From Galaxea fascicularis (lineage: Eukaryota > Cnidaria > Anthozoa > Scleractinia > Euphylliidae), in contig OX419347.1 of assembly GCA_948470475.1 (NCBI GenBank), forward strand, positions 18,318,175 to 18,382,174: a stretch of 64,000 nucleotides of DNA, in the 5' to 3' direction. Below the pieces are notes generated by a model. That model made no database searches. It worked only from the letters and a program-made list of their open reading frames with translations, and was not told the DNA's origin. The translations under genes and the position numbers were made by a program. Positions 1 through 12,100 of this stretch are shown piece by piece (within the stretch, counting starts at the first letter, position 1; each line of letters begins with the position of its first letter).

Positions 1-1623
1 CTTTGGCATATTCAGTCATGTGATGCATTTAGACCAGTCGCATGCAAGCAAAATTGATGGATTATAATTTGAAATATATTTTAGACTATGAGCTTGAACA
101 GTGCAAAGTTTCAGAGATGGTATTATTAGAAAACAGAGAAAAATATATCCATACGTGTCTATGATGGATGTAACAAAATTACTGGAGCCATCGTAATACT
201 TTCTAATGGCTGCCCCTCAATTCACTTCCAAGGCTACAAAATTGTCATAGGTTGGTTACTGTATTTGCACTGAGTTGGCTTGACAGACAATGTGAAAACT
301 TATTTGCCAACATTGTTATACAGATACTTTACCTAACAACTTCATCACATGAGCATACTATCTATATGAAATGAAAAATAGACAACAAGGAATGTTTTTT
401 TTTATTGATAAGAAGCAACACAGGTAGGGAAAAAAGTCAAGAAAATACAGATTTTTATAACTTTTCTGATGTTCATTTTATAGAAAGAAATCAAGCCAAA
501 GAACACACAGTGGTCACTACCATGAACATGGTGTAATGAGTGGCATCCTGAGGCAGACACAGATTCTGATCGAAACTCAGGTACTGCATTATCCAATGAC
601 AAAACAGAGTTATGACAAGAATGCACCATTTGAGGTTCATTAAAAAAACACCGGTACAGTTGTACTTTCCAAGTTCAAAAAGTTTATTAGGCTATGAATG
701 AGTTATTATCATACTGTACCCACCCTCTGATGAAGTACTAATTCTATACCATCTATGGTTTCAAAAGCTGTTTTCAAATTCACTTGCATTATAAGCGTCT
801 GACTAGATCAAGAGAGAATTCATGGGCTGTTTAACTGGTTTTAGCAGCATTTTTTCGGCAAGCTTTATACATAATATTTTTCAAAAGATCATTTGTCACC
901 CCTTGTTATTGGTTTAACAATGTGACAACAAATTCTACTTTCATTGTGGATTCATCCAAAATTTCATTTCAAAGGATTTGAAATTCCTGTTATTTTCCAT
1001 ATTTTATGGACAATTTTGTCACTGACCATCATCAATAAATCCAGTGACCTATTTTCAACCGCTTTTTGTGTAATGAATTGTAAGGACAAAAATAGAGAAC
1101 TTGAGATAATTTTCCACTTGCTAAAATTACCTAAATACCATGTCGTTAACTTATGTCTACTAAACAATTTGAGCTTTTGAAAGAAATCGAAACACTTTAA
1201 ATTTTACGATTCTGACGAAATGGTTTGGAATCACTCAGCTAAATTTCCAGCATATTACAAATTACTGAGCATTCACCAGGGATCAGTAAAGAAATATGCA
1301 TAAGTGTGTACATGTCTCATCTGAGCCTTACTCCTTCAACTAAAGTGTACAAATATAACAGTCTTCAATTTCCTTTTATCCTTCGAAATATTTTCAGCGT
1401 CAGGAAGGAAGGTAATTTAAGTATTACTGAGCTCTGAACCTTTACCAAAGGCGCTTTTCGTCGGTTTCTTTGATGTGAACAATATTTGTCGTACAACAAA
1501 CGATCACCAAGAATTTTTCGGAATAGTGCTACAGTCAATGGTGAAGAATTTTGTGCAGAAGTTAAAGCTCCTAATGGACGGAAAAACAAACTAGGATTTA
1601 CAATAACGAATAAATGGTCTTAC
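1..1623. other. Left-edge stretch, no gene confidently recognised
   Basis: I see only short open frames on both strands, none with a recognisable domain and none that continues the candidate exon at 1,624-1,771 in the right phase. AT-rich, with no strong inverted repeat. It could be intron or 3' sequence of the minus-strand gene whose first exon lies just to the right; that is inference from position only. Confidence 0.4.
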
Positions 1624-1771
1624 CTTTGCCAACAACTCCCTCTGAGCTGTAGTCTAGATCAGACCATGACCCGCTAACGTTGAAAGACCTGTCGAGTGTC
1701 GAAATCTTGGGTGATTTTTTTAGCTGTTGAATTTTTCCAGTCACAGAAACCAGGATTTGCGTTGATTCCAT
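1624..1771 (-). CDS. Candidate first coding exon of an unrecognised gene
   Basis: On the minus strand an ATG at 1,771-1,769 opens 49 codons that end in a good donor (GGCAAAG|GTAAGAC, phase 1). The peptide begins MESTQILVSVTGKIQQLKK and continues with a Ser/Asp-rich part (SGSWSDLDYSSEG), which looks like ordinary coding sequence rather than a random frame. The frame stays open about 70 bases upstream of the ATG, so the exon could be internal with an upstream acceptor. Later exons would lie to the left; I found none with matching phase, so the gene either has a long intron or leaves the window. I do not recognise the family. It would be divergent from the EFCAB14-like gene that starts at 3,180. 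Confidence 0.35.
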
Positions 1772-3179
1772 GTTAGCCAGTTTTTTCAGTCGAGTAAGAG
1801 CTACGTGTTCCTCTATAAACAAAATTCCCTGCCCTTTTGGAAGGAAATCAAAATTTCACCCCAACTGCCTTCAAGCCTTGTGGCCCGCTGCCAAGAATTA
1901 AGACATTCAGTTGGAGCAAAAGTTACCCCTTACGGGGGTGAGGTGGAGTTGATATGAATTCACTGTTACTGCTCCTACAAAGGCCGAAAAACAATTTCCT
2001 TAATTCCACTTGGTTAAGCTGACTTCAGTTTAAAACCGTGGGTGTAAACGGTAAATCAATCATCAAACTTACAGAACGACTGCATGCAAAAACCTCAACC
2101 TTCAGTGAGGTGGTGAGGGGCTGACAGCTGCTACTGCTTGTGTTGGATGTTCTCCAGAGAAAAACAGTCGCTTTTTATATATCTAACATTTCGTGCTGTC
2201 ATTAATGCTATTTTGCGCCTTCATAATATTGTGACCGAGGTGCGTGAACGGAATGAGGTAGCGAGTGACAAAAGAAATAAAATGCTGTACGAAACAAAAC
2301 AAAAGTGCCAAAACTACAGAATACAGGGTCACTTGCATAACAATAGTGCCCATTGTGATATGCTTCGTTTATTATTAATCGATTTTTTTTAAACGTTTTT
2401 ACTGTGGAATTCAATGTCGCTATAGCAAAAAAATTCATGATTTATTCATCCACCGTTGGGTCTGAAATGTAACTTCCGGTCACTTCTCTGAGGGTACTTG
2501 AAGTGAGTAGATGATCATTGCGTTTTCGTCTGCATTCATGAACATGCATGTTAATCAAGAGAGAAAAATAATGAAACTGATTTACTTCCCGGGTTTACGT
2601 TTCCGTTGGATTCTTATTTTTGTTTACTTTAGTAATGATAGCAATCGATCAAGCAAAGATGTAAGTCTCTATTGTATATTTTCTTAACTTATTTGTATTT
2701 AAATTTTAGTTAATGTAGTTTTAGTCAAGACCTTTAGGAAGAGCATTTTTTTGATAAAATTTGCGAATAAATAAAGATGATGAAGGTGATGATCAAACGC
2801 TGTCCCTTATCCCGTCCCTGGGGACGGGTCGTTATCATCATTGGTCTCAGTCCACCCTGCCTGCTTCGTAGTTCCTGAAAGGAGAGGTTGTGCCGATTGT
2901 GTTGTGATAAAAATTATACAACCTCGCAGCGGATATTTGCTTCCTTCTCAAGCTTTCCTTGTCACAAACAATGTAGAAGCTGTGGAGTTAAAAGATCAAG
3001 TTCTTTTTAGCAAAGATTTTCTTCTTCGCGAGATGCGGTAGAAATGAAACTGACATAGAACTCTGATTTCAGTGGATAACAATTTTAGCTTTCTTCAAAT
3101 GACAACGGGCTGTTAGACATTGCTCTGATTCATAAAACAGACTAGGAAAAGAAAGAAGTAAGAGTGGGTTGCAGTAGCC
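1772..3179. other. Intergenic space between two divergent gene starts
   Basis: About 1.4 kb separate the candidate minus-strand exon at 1,771 from the plus-strand EFCAB14-like start at 3,180. No open frame here looks coding. A small perfect stem (CCCGTCCC/GGGACGGG) sits at 2,811-2,827. If both genes are real, promoters for both directions and 5' untranslated sequence should be here, but I could not identify specific promoter elements. Confidence 0.35.
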
Positions 3180-6100
3180 ATGAATTCAAAGAAGGCTAAA
3201 CGCAACAAAGAGGAATTGTTGTTGATTGCGTACAATTCAAACGAAGATCGAGGTAACAGAAGCAGTGAATCCGAGAATAACATTCCTCCTCTTGATTTGC
3301 CGCCTACTCGCCTCAGACGGCCAAGATCAAGGTAGTCATCCTAGAACTACTGTATAATTCTTTGAATTAGTCGAACTTTCACTAAGGAGCCCAAGCTAGA
3401 AAACGAATTACGTACACATAAGATTGCTTGGGCCGGTAATTAATTACGTTAAATTTGTAACAGCTCTCATTTGAGAGACGGTCGCCGGAACCGTGTTACT
3501 GATAAAGAGGGACCATCGTATCCAGCTCTACCTGATTCAAATTACTCTCGATTGTAACAAATACCGAACGAGCTTACTCGACTCGCAAAGTATTTTCACT
3601 TGGTGAATAGTTAATGAGTAGCGCTTCTCCACTGAGATTGGATGAATCGATGATAAATCCCAAATGAAAACTGTTATGAGCTTGGAATGTGTTTTGAAAT
3701 TTATACACTGAATCCAAATCGTGCCTGTATTGTTTGATAAGATGCTGCTATGAAGCCTTAATAATAATAACAACAATAATCTCATATTTACAAACAATTA
3801 TTATTTACAAAATAAATTCTGCGAGGACAAAAACAAAGTCAAGTAAATGTAATAATTTACATCATTTAGTATTGTATTTCCTACTAAAAAGACTAGATCT
3901 AATTAAATTATTTACATTTCTCATTCCTTGCTAATATACGTCTGTATATGAAAAACTTAAAGCTTGAGTAAATAACTGAACAAAATCTTTCAGTCAGCTT
4001 GATAATAATAATAATAATGACAGTAATCAAGTTCGGATATGAATTCATGAAGATCCTTTTGTCCTATACTTTTATGGTTATTTATATTTATTCACTTATT
4101 CATCTATTTATAATAATAATACAGGGTTTTCAACTGTTTTGTAAAGTAGCGGACATACTTCTGAAAGTACCGGACGTGAATGTTTACAGTAGTAAAAAAA
4201 ATCGCCGATATTGATCTCAAGTACCGGACGTGGAATGGCAAACGACCGGACGAAACGTCCGGCCTCCGGCCTCAAATGAAAACCCTGATAATAATAATAA
4301 TTTTTTAATTGTTAATCTAACTTTATTATAAATTATCCCCTACGGCCTTGTAAATTAAATTACACTAAACGAAAAAACAATTCTTAACGTGGTAGGCTTC
4401 TGGTAATGAACATGAACGGCATCTCCATATAGAATTAAGAAGCTTACAGTTACTAATCTTAAATTTACCATATATGATCTACTAAACTGCTAGAAATAAT
4501 CCAGAGCAAACCTGTACTTTTTCAGGTGTTCTTTCACTACTGCCTTAGTAGCATTCATAACTGTTATGGTCATTTGCATAATAATAATAATAATAATAAT
4601 AATACATATATAGTGCACAAAAGTAATTCACAAAGCTAACAAAATTAAGTTATATTTGTAAATTTTTTATTTATTTATTTATTTATTTATAAGCTTCAGA
4701 AATCAGATCAATAGTCAGTGTCTAGATACTAAATATTTACTATTTTTACCTCAATAGGAAACTTCATGTTACTCCACAATCAAAAAGTTGCTGTTCACCA
4801 TGGAATGCCCTTCAAGTTATCTTTGTTGTTTTCACTGTTGGAACAATGATCTCCATGATGTGGTTCACTTTCATCCTAAAAACCTCCTTGGAGTCCATGA
4901 AGAAAAGAGTTGTGTCATGTAAGTAGTGTACCCATAGCTGTTGAATCAAATCTCTACCTAGGATTGGTAGACTGTAGTGCTGAACATAAAAAGTTCCAGG
5001 TTGTATCACCTACTTCAATTGGCCACCAAAAGAAGTTTAAAATCTGTAGTCTCAAGCACTATCCCTTCTGTAGGGTAAATGAACAAATTTCTTGGAAAGT
5101 TTGTCCATTACACAAATGGATTTTGTAAAGGACAAATCATGAGGTACTGTTTGGTTATATCTAAACTTAGGTTAAGGAATGAGGTATACATGCATGGCTG
5201 TATCTGCAGTTTAGCAGAGCATCATGAGGATATTTTGACCAATTTTATCCACTCATGTATATTGGAGATGTATGGATCAGGGATCTGCACTATTGTAAAC
5301 GTGTTAACATATATGGCAATGAAACAGTTGAGTGCATTAAGACCACATGTAAATTTGAAAGATTAGTTTTTGGTTTTCATTGTTGACTTCACGTAGGTAG
5401 AAATGCCACAGACTATCCTATGTTATTTCTGGTGAAGATAAAATGTTTTGTTTCTTACAATAAGGGCCCACAAAAAGCTAAACAGGCAAAAAGTTGAACA
5501 AAAACGGAAATGTAATTATGTGGGAAAATAAATACACTAAGAGTATTTATCGTCCACATTTCTTTTTTACTGGTGCAGATGTCATGAATTCTAATACAGA
5601 ATTCCGCCAATAACTCAAAAGAGGTCTACCCCTTCCTGAGGGTTACTCAGGAGATAAATAACTTTGCAAGATGATGAGATGAAATGTTGCATTATTTTCT
5701 GTTAGTCCAAGACTTTTTCAGCGTTATAAAAAGTCTATGCGGATATTAAAATTTCGTGATAATCGAGCTGAAAACAGTCGAGAGATTGTTTTACCCAGTC
5801 TCCGCTCTACAGCATTTTACGCATCGTGAGTCATTGCGTTATTTGCATCTACGCATTAGCAAGTACACAAATGCGGAGGGGAGAGCGATTCTGACAGCTG
5901 ATTGTTTGAAGCGTTCCTTTGCGACTAATATTCCAATAGCAAAATGAGTTTTAATGGCAAAGCATAAAAATATGAAACTTTCATCCAGAAAAAATGGCAC
6001 GCTTGTTCCTGACGAGGATTCGGACTCTGACCTCCAGGAGTTCCCTCTTCCCAAGAAGAGAATCATCAAACCGGGCAAATCCACGTATGTTGCAAGGTCA

Positions 6101-9100
6101 GAAAATTCAGTCGTAAAAACTGTCGTGTCTTGCGAACAGTTAAAAAGCTGGCATTTTATTTTCTACGATTTCGTGCTTAAATTCATAATTCATTTTCGAA
6201 CATTTCAGAAGACGTTGTGGTTGCTGTCGTGTGTGCGCTTCGGTGTTCCTTTCAGTGCTCCTTATTGCTTCAGTTTTGTGTGTAATTGTGCTGGGATGGT
6301 TCAGTCTGAGACTGAAACGAGATTTAGACTTCGTGAGGAAGCGCTTGAGTAAAGGTGAGTCAGCTCCGTGAGTGTTTTGAGTGGCGAGTGCTCTTTAAAT
6401 ATTGCGAGTCACACTTCACTGGTTTTCCTCACCAGAATTTGAATTTTGCTTCATTAATTCATTTGAATGCAATTTTACGTAATACAGAGTGGATTATTGT
6501 ACGGAAAGGAACTTTGGTATTAATTGAGTTTTCCGGATGTCTGTTTACTCAGTTCACTTTGATTCAGTGGAAACCCGTTGCACTAAGTTCCGCATTGCTG
6601 AATATTACGGTTACGCATGAACTCTGTCAAACATTGCACACTTACAACGACATTACAACCCCAGTTTCTCGTTTCACGCTATCAGCTCATAAAATGCTGA
6701 AATTTTATGCCGTCTCCGACACTCCTTAATTACTTTCCTTCCCCATGTAGATAATCTTTCGATATAACCTGAGGCTCTCCGATGCGTTTCTTTGACCTCA
6801 AGTGTTCTTCTTCCCTGGTTCCTCATCAATTATTCACCCTCAGCGAAAATGAAGAAATGATCAGACAAAACCCATCGCGTTAGACTGTGATTTTTTTAAG
6901 TGCTCACTACGTTTATTTTTGCCGTCGAGGAAATTCAGTATCAATGTTTTGTCGATAACATTGAACACGCGCATATACTGAAGCGTTTTTAAATTTGCAT
7001 TGTGACGAAGAGTGATAGTGAAAAGAGTGGTTGTTTCGTTACAGTGGTTCAAGCGTTCGTTTCTTTTAATCATGTTGAGCCATGACTAAACTGCAGGTTT
7101 TAGTGAATTAGATCAGATTTCAGATGTCCGAAAATTGAAATTTTTCGTTATTGAATTTATTCCTCCCCAGGTGATGCTTTTGTCGCAGTCTTTGTAAGAT
7201 ATTTAAGTATTCTTTTATCTCAGCTTTGTTTCCTCCTGTATTTATTATGAAAATTAGCTATGTTGTGAGGCTAACAGAGTATTTATATTTTCCCGCTGCT
7301 TTGATTCCAAAGTTATTGCTGTGTGTATCTTGCTGCACTGTTGTTGAAAGCGTCTTTGTCGATCACGAGTGCTAATGAAAACAAAATTATTTAAATATTT
7401 AAGGAGAGTTTTGGGATTCTCGATATGTTGTATAAGAATGTTTATTATACTTTTTTAAATTTTCGTGACGCTGGTGTGCGAAAATTTACAAGAGTTTCAC
7501 GAGTGAGGCTGTAAGAAAAAACATCGTGTTCATTTCCGAGCGTTGTCGTTTATTTGCGGAATAATATCAGCTAATATTGTGAAATCATTTATGGGCACTC
7601 GTTTTTAGTCGTTTGTTTGCAAAGGTGGCTTATAATTGTCTTCTCTTAACGAGACTGCTTTCAGAAAGTTTCCTCTAGATCAGTGAGTGGCGTGGTTAGT
7701 TTGTTTTGAGAAACGTTTCACGTTGTTAGGACCTTGTTTTGACCCCTTCATATACATTGTAAATGTTTTGTGTATCTGAGGAAATGCAGAAAACTGTGAA
7801 GTGTTGTTGTCAGTGTTAGATTATTTAAGTTGTTCTCTGAGATAACTAAGAGTTCACTCAAATTTCCAATTCATAAATTCCAATTTTAATCTTTAATTTT
7901 GAAATAATACATAATTAATGATAGGATAACATGAACAAAGGAGTAATGTTGGATGCTTCAAGAGTTTTAACAATTCTCATTCCTTCTTTCTCATAATGGT
8001 AAAGTTAATTCATGAATACAATTTCATTACAGAAAATAATGAAAGAGTTTTTTTGCTGCTGGAAGTTTGTTTTTTGCATATCTGTTCTTTGTCTGGTTAA
8101 ATTGATCACAATATTTTTGAAAGATCTTCTACAATGAAAAATTGGATTAAAGTTTTGTCAAAAAGGTAGCCTTTTCATTTCTTGTTTATGTTTCTTGTAT
8201 GTTAGTAGCCTAACAAAAGCTGTAAAATTCTTGTAATGCACATCCTGAGTACCAGCTGTGTTACTGACAAGCATGTCTAGTCTAATTGTTCAATTCCAAT
8301 CATTTGCAAAGTTATATTATGGTCTGCCACTTTGAGGTTTCTCACATTTCAATTATTGAATGTCTGTGTAGAAGCACTTAAGGAAGAAGAGTTTACTCAT
8401 TTGCAACATCAGGAAAAGGAAGATTACCAGTTTGAATACTTACTGTAATAATTGATTTCTCCTTATGTTATCACTTATCAAACATGTAGGTCAAAGGAAT
8501 AAGGGAGGTGATCACTAAAAGTGAAATGTCTTGTTGATTAAACAAACCCTCTCAGCAAGGACCAGGAAAACAACAATGCCTAGGAGTTGTTTTGTTTTGG
8601 ACCAAATCTGTATTTTCTTGGAGAACTTAAATTAGTGCCACAATCTGGAACAAAATAATATAACACCAAACTACTATCGAAAGCAAATTTAGACAGCTTT
8701 ACCTTGTTGTAAGAACCTGTGAAATTCACGAATGATGTAAAACAAGGAAACCAAAAGGTTCAAAACACAAAATAAGGGAAAACAGTAGCTCACAAAACAG
8801 GTTCTTATACTGAGGTAAACCACACCACTTTTACATTACTTCACGCACACACAGAATGGGTTATCCCTAGACAGTAAAAATGTTTTGCTTTGTTACAGTG
8901 GAGTCATATGATAGAAGCACCACTCGAGAGTATGGAGACTTGAGTAAAGATATGAGTGACAAGTATAAAACACTAAAAACCAGTGAAGAAGAAACTGTCA
9001 AGCTCAGCAATCAGTACTACAAGTCAATACTTAGTCAGGTAAGAGCAGTCCCCCTTGCAAGACAATCAAAAGCAGGAGGGAGTGGGTGTATTTGCCTACT

Positions 9101-12100
9101 CATGCTTGTCCTCAGCATAATCATTGTACGATCACAATGTGGATATAAAGTGATTTGTTAGCATGAAAATTTTGATTTGAAAATTTGTGGTAAAATTACC
9201 TCATCTTGCATCAGTGTAGTTTTGTTGGGAAAAAAGCATAGTGATTAGTCCTGAGAAGGACTGTTTGAGGTGAAAGTGGTGCTTTGAAAACCTGTGCATA
9301 CTGATTTCACACAATAGAGTAAGAGAAGGACGAATGAAATTTTAGTTAACGGTAGTAACCTTAACGTTTCCTCATCAGATTGCATATTTGAATTCAACTG
9401 TAAGTGACTTACAGAAGAGAGTTGAAAGTCCAGAAAGTGCAAACAAGATCACTAGTGACATTGAATCTTTAAAGAAAGGAATGGCAGACACTGGTGGAGA
9501 TATCACAGAGGTTAAGGACAAAATAAAACAGCTCACACATTTAGCTGGTCAACAGCACAGAAAAGTGGAAGAACTGACTCGACAGTTTTTTAATCTTTCA
9601 GTAAGTGTTCTGTTTTGGTAATTTGCAGTCACTGCAAAGGTTACCCATATTGTCACCCGTATTGTTACTCTTACTTTGGAATCGTAAAGTAGCACAACAT
9701 ATCACTTTTCCTTATGGTAGTCTGTCACAGCATACCAAGCGTAATTTGATTACTACTACTTACTCCTCTTCCACATCCTTTGATGGGATGGCAGTCCATC
9801 ACAGGAAACCCTGCATGACATCACAAAGAGTATCACTGTCTTAACCCTCCACCCTTCCCAGTCACCTCTGAATTGGTTGGTCACTGCAGTCCTTTACAGG
9901 ATACCTTTAATTGGGTTTTTGTGATTATTATTGCCTTATTCCTCAACCCATCCCTGGTTCATCCCATCCCTGATTCACTTTGACAAAGGGCTAATGCTTA
10001 AAACATCAGCTTTTAGAATCCCCGTATGGTGGTCAATTCACATTATCAACTCCATTGATAAAACCAAATTTTTTTGTACAACTTCCCCACCGATGCAGCA
10101 CCACAGTTTCTGTAGAAACTATCCGCTTTAGATGGTGGCTCATCGCAAGAATACCTTGAGCATTTTTTGAGGTGCCTCCAGTCTCCATTTAAATTCTTGG
10201 TTGACAGAGATAGATTATGAAGCAATGGATTGTTTTTAAACAAAGCATACTTTTTTTAACGTGTGGATCAAAATGAGTACTCAGAACCTTCCCAAATGTG
10301 TTGTTTTGGTGTTGCAGTTAAAAAAAAAGTAGAAAGCAACTTGTGCTGTAGCATGTTAACAGAAACATTTCTTTCAACCATTTGATAACTTATCGTAGTA
10401 TCTGCCATGTTATTGTGGATTCAGTGGTATGTGTCTACGTTTTATGTTCTGTTTATTTTACCAGGTACAAGTAGCTCAAGTTATGGGAAAACCAACTCCA
10501 AAATCACCTCAAAATACTGGCACACCACCATTAATTCTACGGATACCTATTAGTTCAGATCAAAGTAAAAATACAAAGGATAAAGTGTCTTTCAAGAATG
10601 TTACTGCAACAATTTCAGCTGTAAGTAGACATTTTGCCAAGATATCTCTGTTACATGAACATTAGCGAGAGAGAAGTCTGAATGCGTTAGACAAACTCAA
10701 GAGACTTCATAACAGACCATTTCATTCTGATCAGTGATCTTTTTTGTTTCGTAGGAGGTTGCCAGAGTTATGGGTATTGTGACAACTGTTAACCACACAC
10801 TTTCTCATGAAGTTTCAAAACTTAGAATTTTAATGAAAAGTCTACTCATGGAAGTTAAAAAACATGTGGTGAGTAGTTTCCTCATTTTCTAAGTCTTTTT
10901 CCATGAAACAGGTACATGTAGTGCTGATATCTTCCCTTCCTGCATTTCTGAAAACACTGTTTGAATTTCATTACCAGTTTCTAGTAGGAAGATCATTAAA
11001 TGGCTTCACGTGGGTGTTCATGATATACCACTCATTTATTTGCCTACATATGCATCTAGTTTCCTGTTCATGATATGTTACTAAAAAGTGAACCAAATTC
11101 AAATGATCCCCTGATCATATTCGGCTAACCTGTTTACATCCTTGTTGCCACCCAATTCAGATCATGTGATGATTCATTTGGGAGGTAACCATTGTGTAAT
11201 TTGTCACACACAACTGATCGCATGGAAGTATGAACAAACAGAACAATTGTAACCTCCCAAATGAATCATCACATGATCTGAATTGGGTGGCAACAAGGAT
11301 ATAAACATGTTAACCGAATCCCTCTATTCTAATAATGTTTGTGTTCAATCTTTTTTGGGGAAACAGGCAACCATTGGTGACTTGCAAACAAAGGTGTCAC
11401 AAATACTAAAACCAAACCACAGTGATGTGATGTCCGTAGGTTACCTTGGAGAGAAAAATGATGTTATGGATCAAGTCTTCAATTTGTCACTCAACTTTAC
11501 AAACCTCTCAGAGGATGTACATCAACATTCTCAAAAACTAGCTGAGCTGGTATGCAATTTTTGCGGTTACATATTAGTTTTGTTGACATTGTACTTTGTT
11601 AACCTCAGCCAGTCTACCCCCATTTCTGAGCACCTTCTTGTTGTATGTCAGAATGACAAAAGGGCGATCTTTTTTAAACCTCCTGTAAATGGACAAGTTT
11701 GGGTCCAGTGTTAGAACCACCTCATCGAGCATTACAAACAGTACAATGGGAGAGTACTGGTAGAACATAATTATCATTTTAGGCTCACTCAAGAGCATTG
11801 CTTCTAATTTGCAAGCTCCCTGTGTGACTGATTTGACATTTTATGCTAACTGTTGCAGATGTTAGAGGTCATACAAGTCAACAGAACAGTTTATCACCAT
11901 CAGCACCAAAATACAATGCTGGATAAATCTGTGATATGCAACTGTTCAGCAGAATTAGGGAAACTTTGGGGACAGCTATCAAGCAACAAATTAGACATAG
12001 AGTCAGTTAGACAAGACCTTCAAGCTCTTCAGAAACCTGGTAACGTCTTTCCACGTAAGAGTTTTGAATGTTGATTGCCAGTTGTTCATGTAGATGTCTT

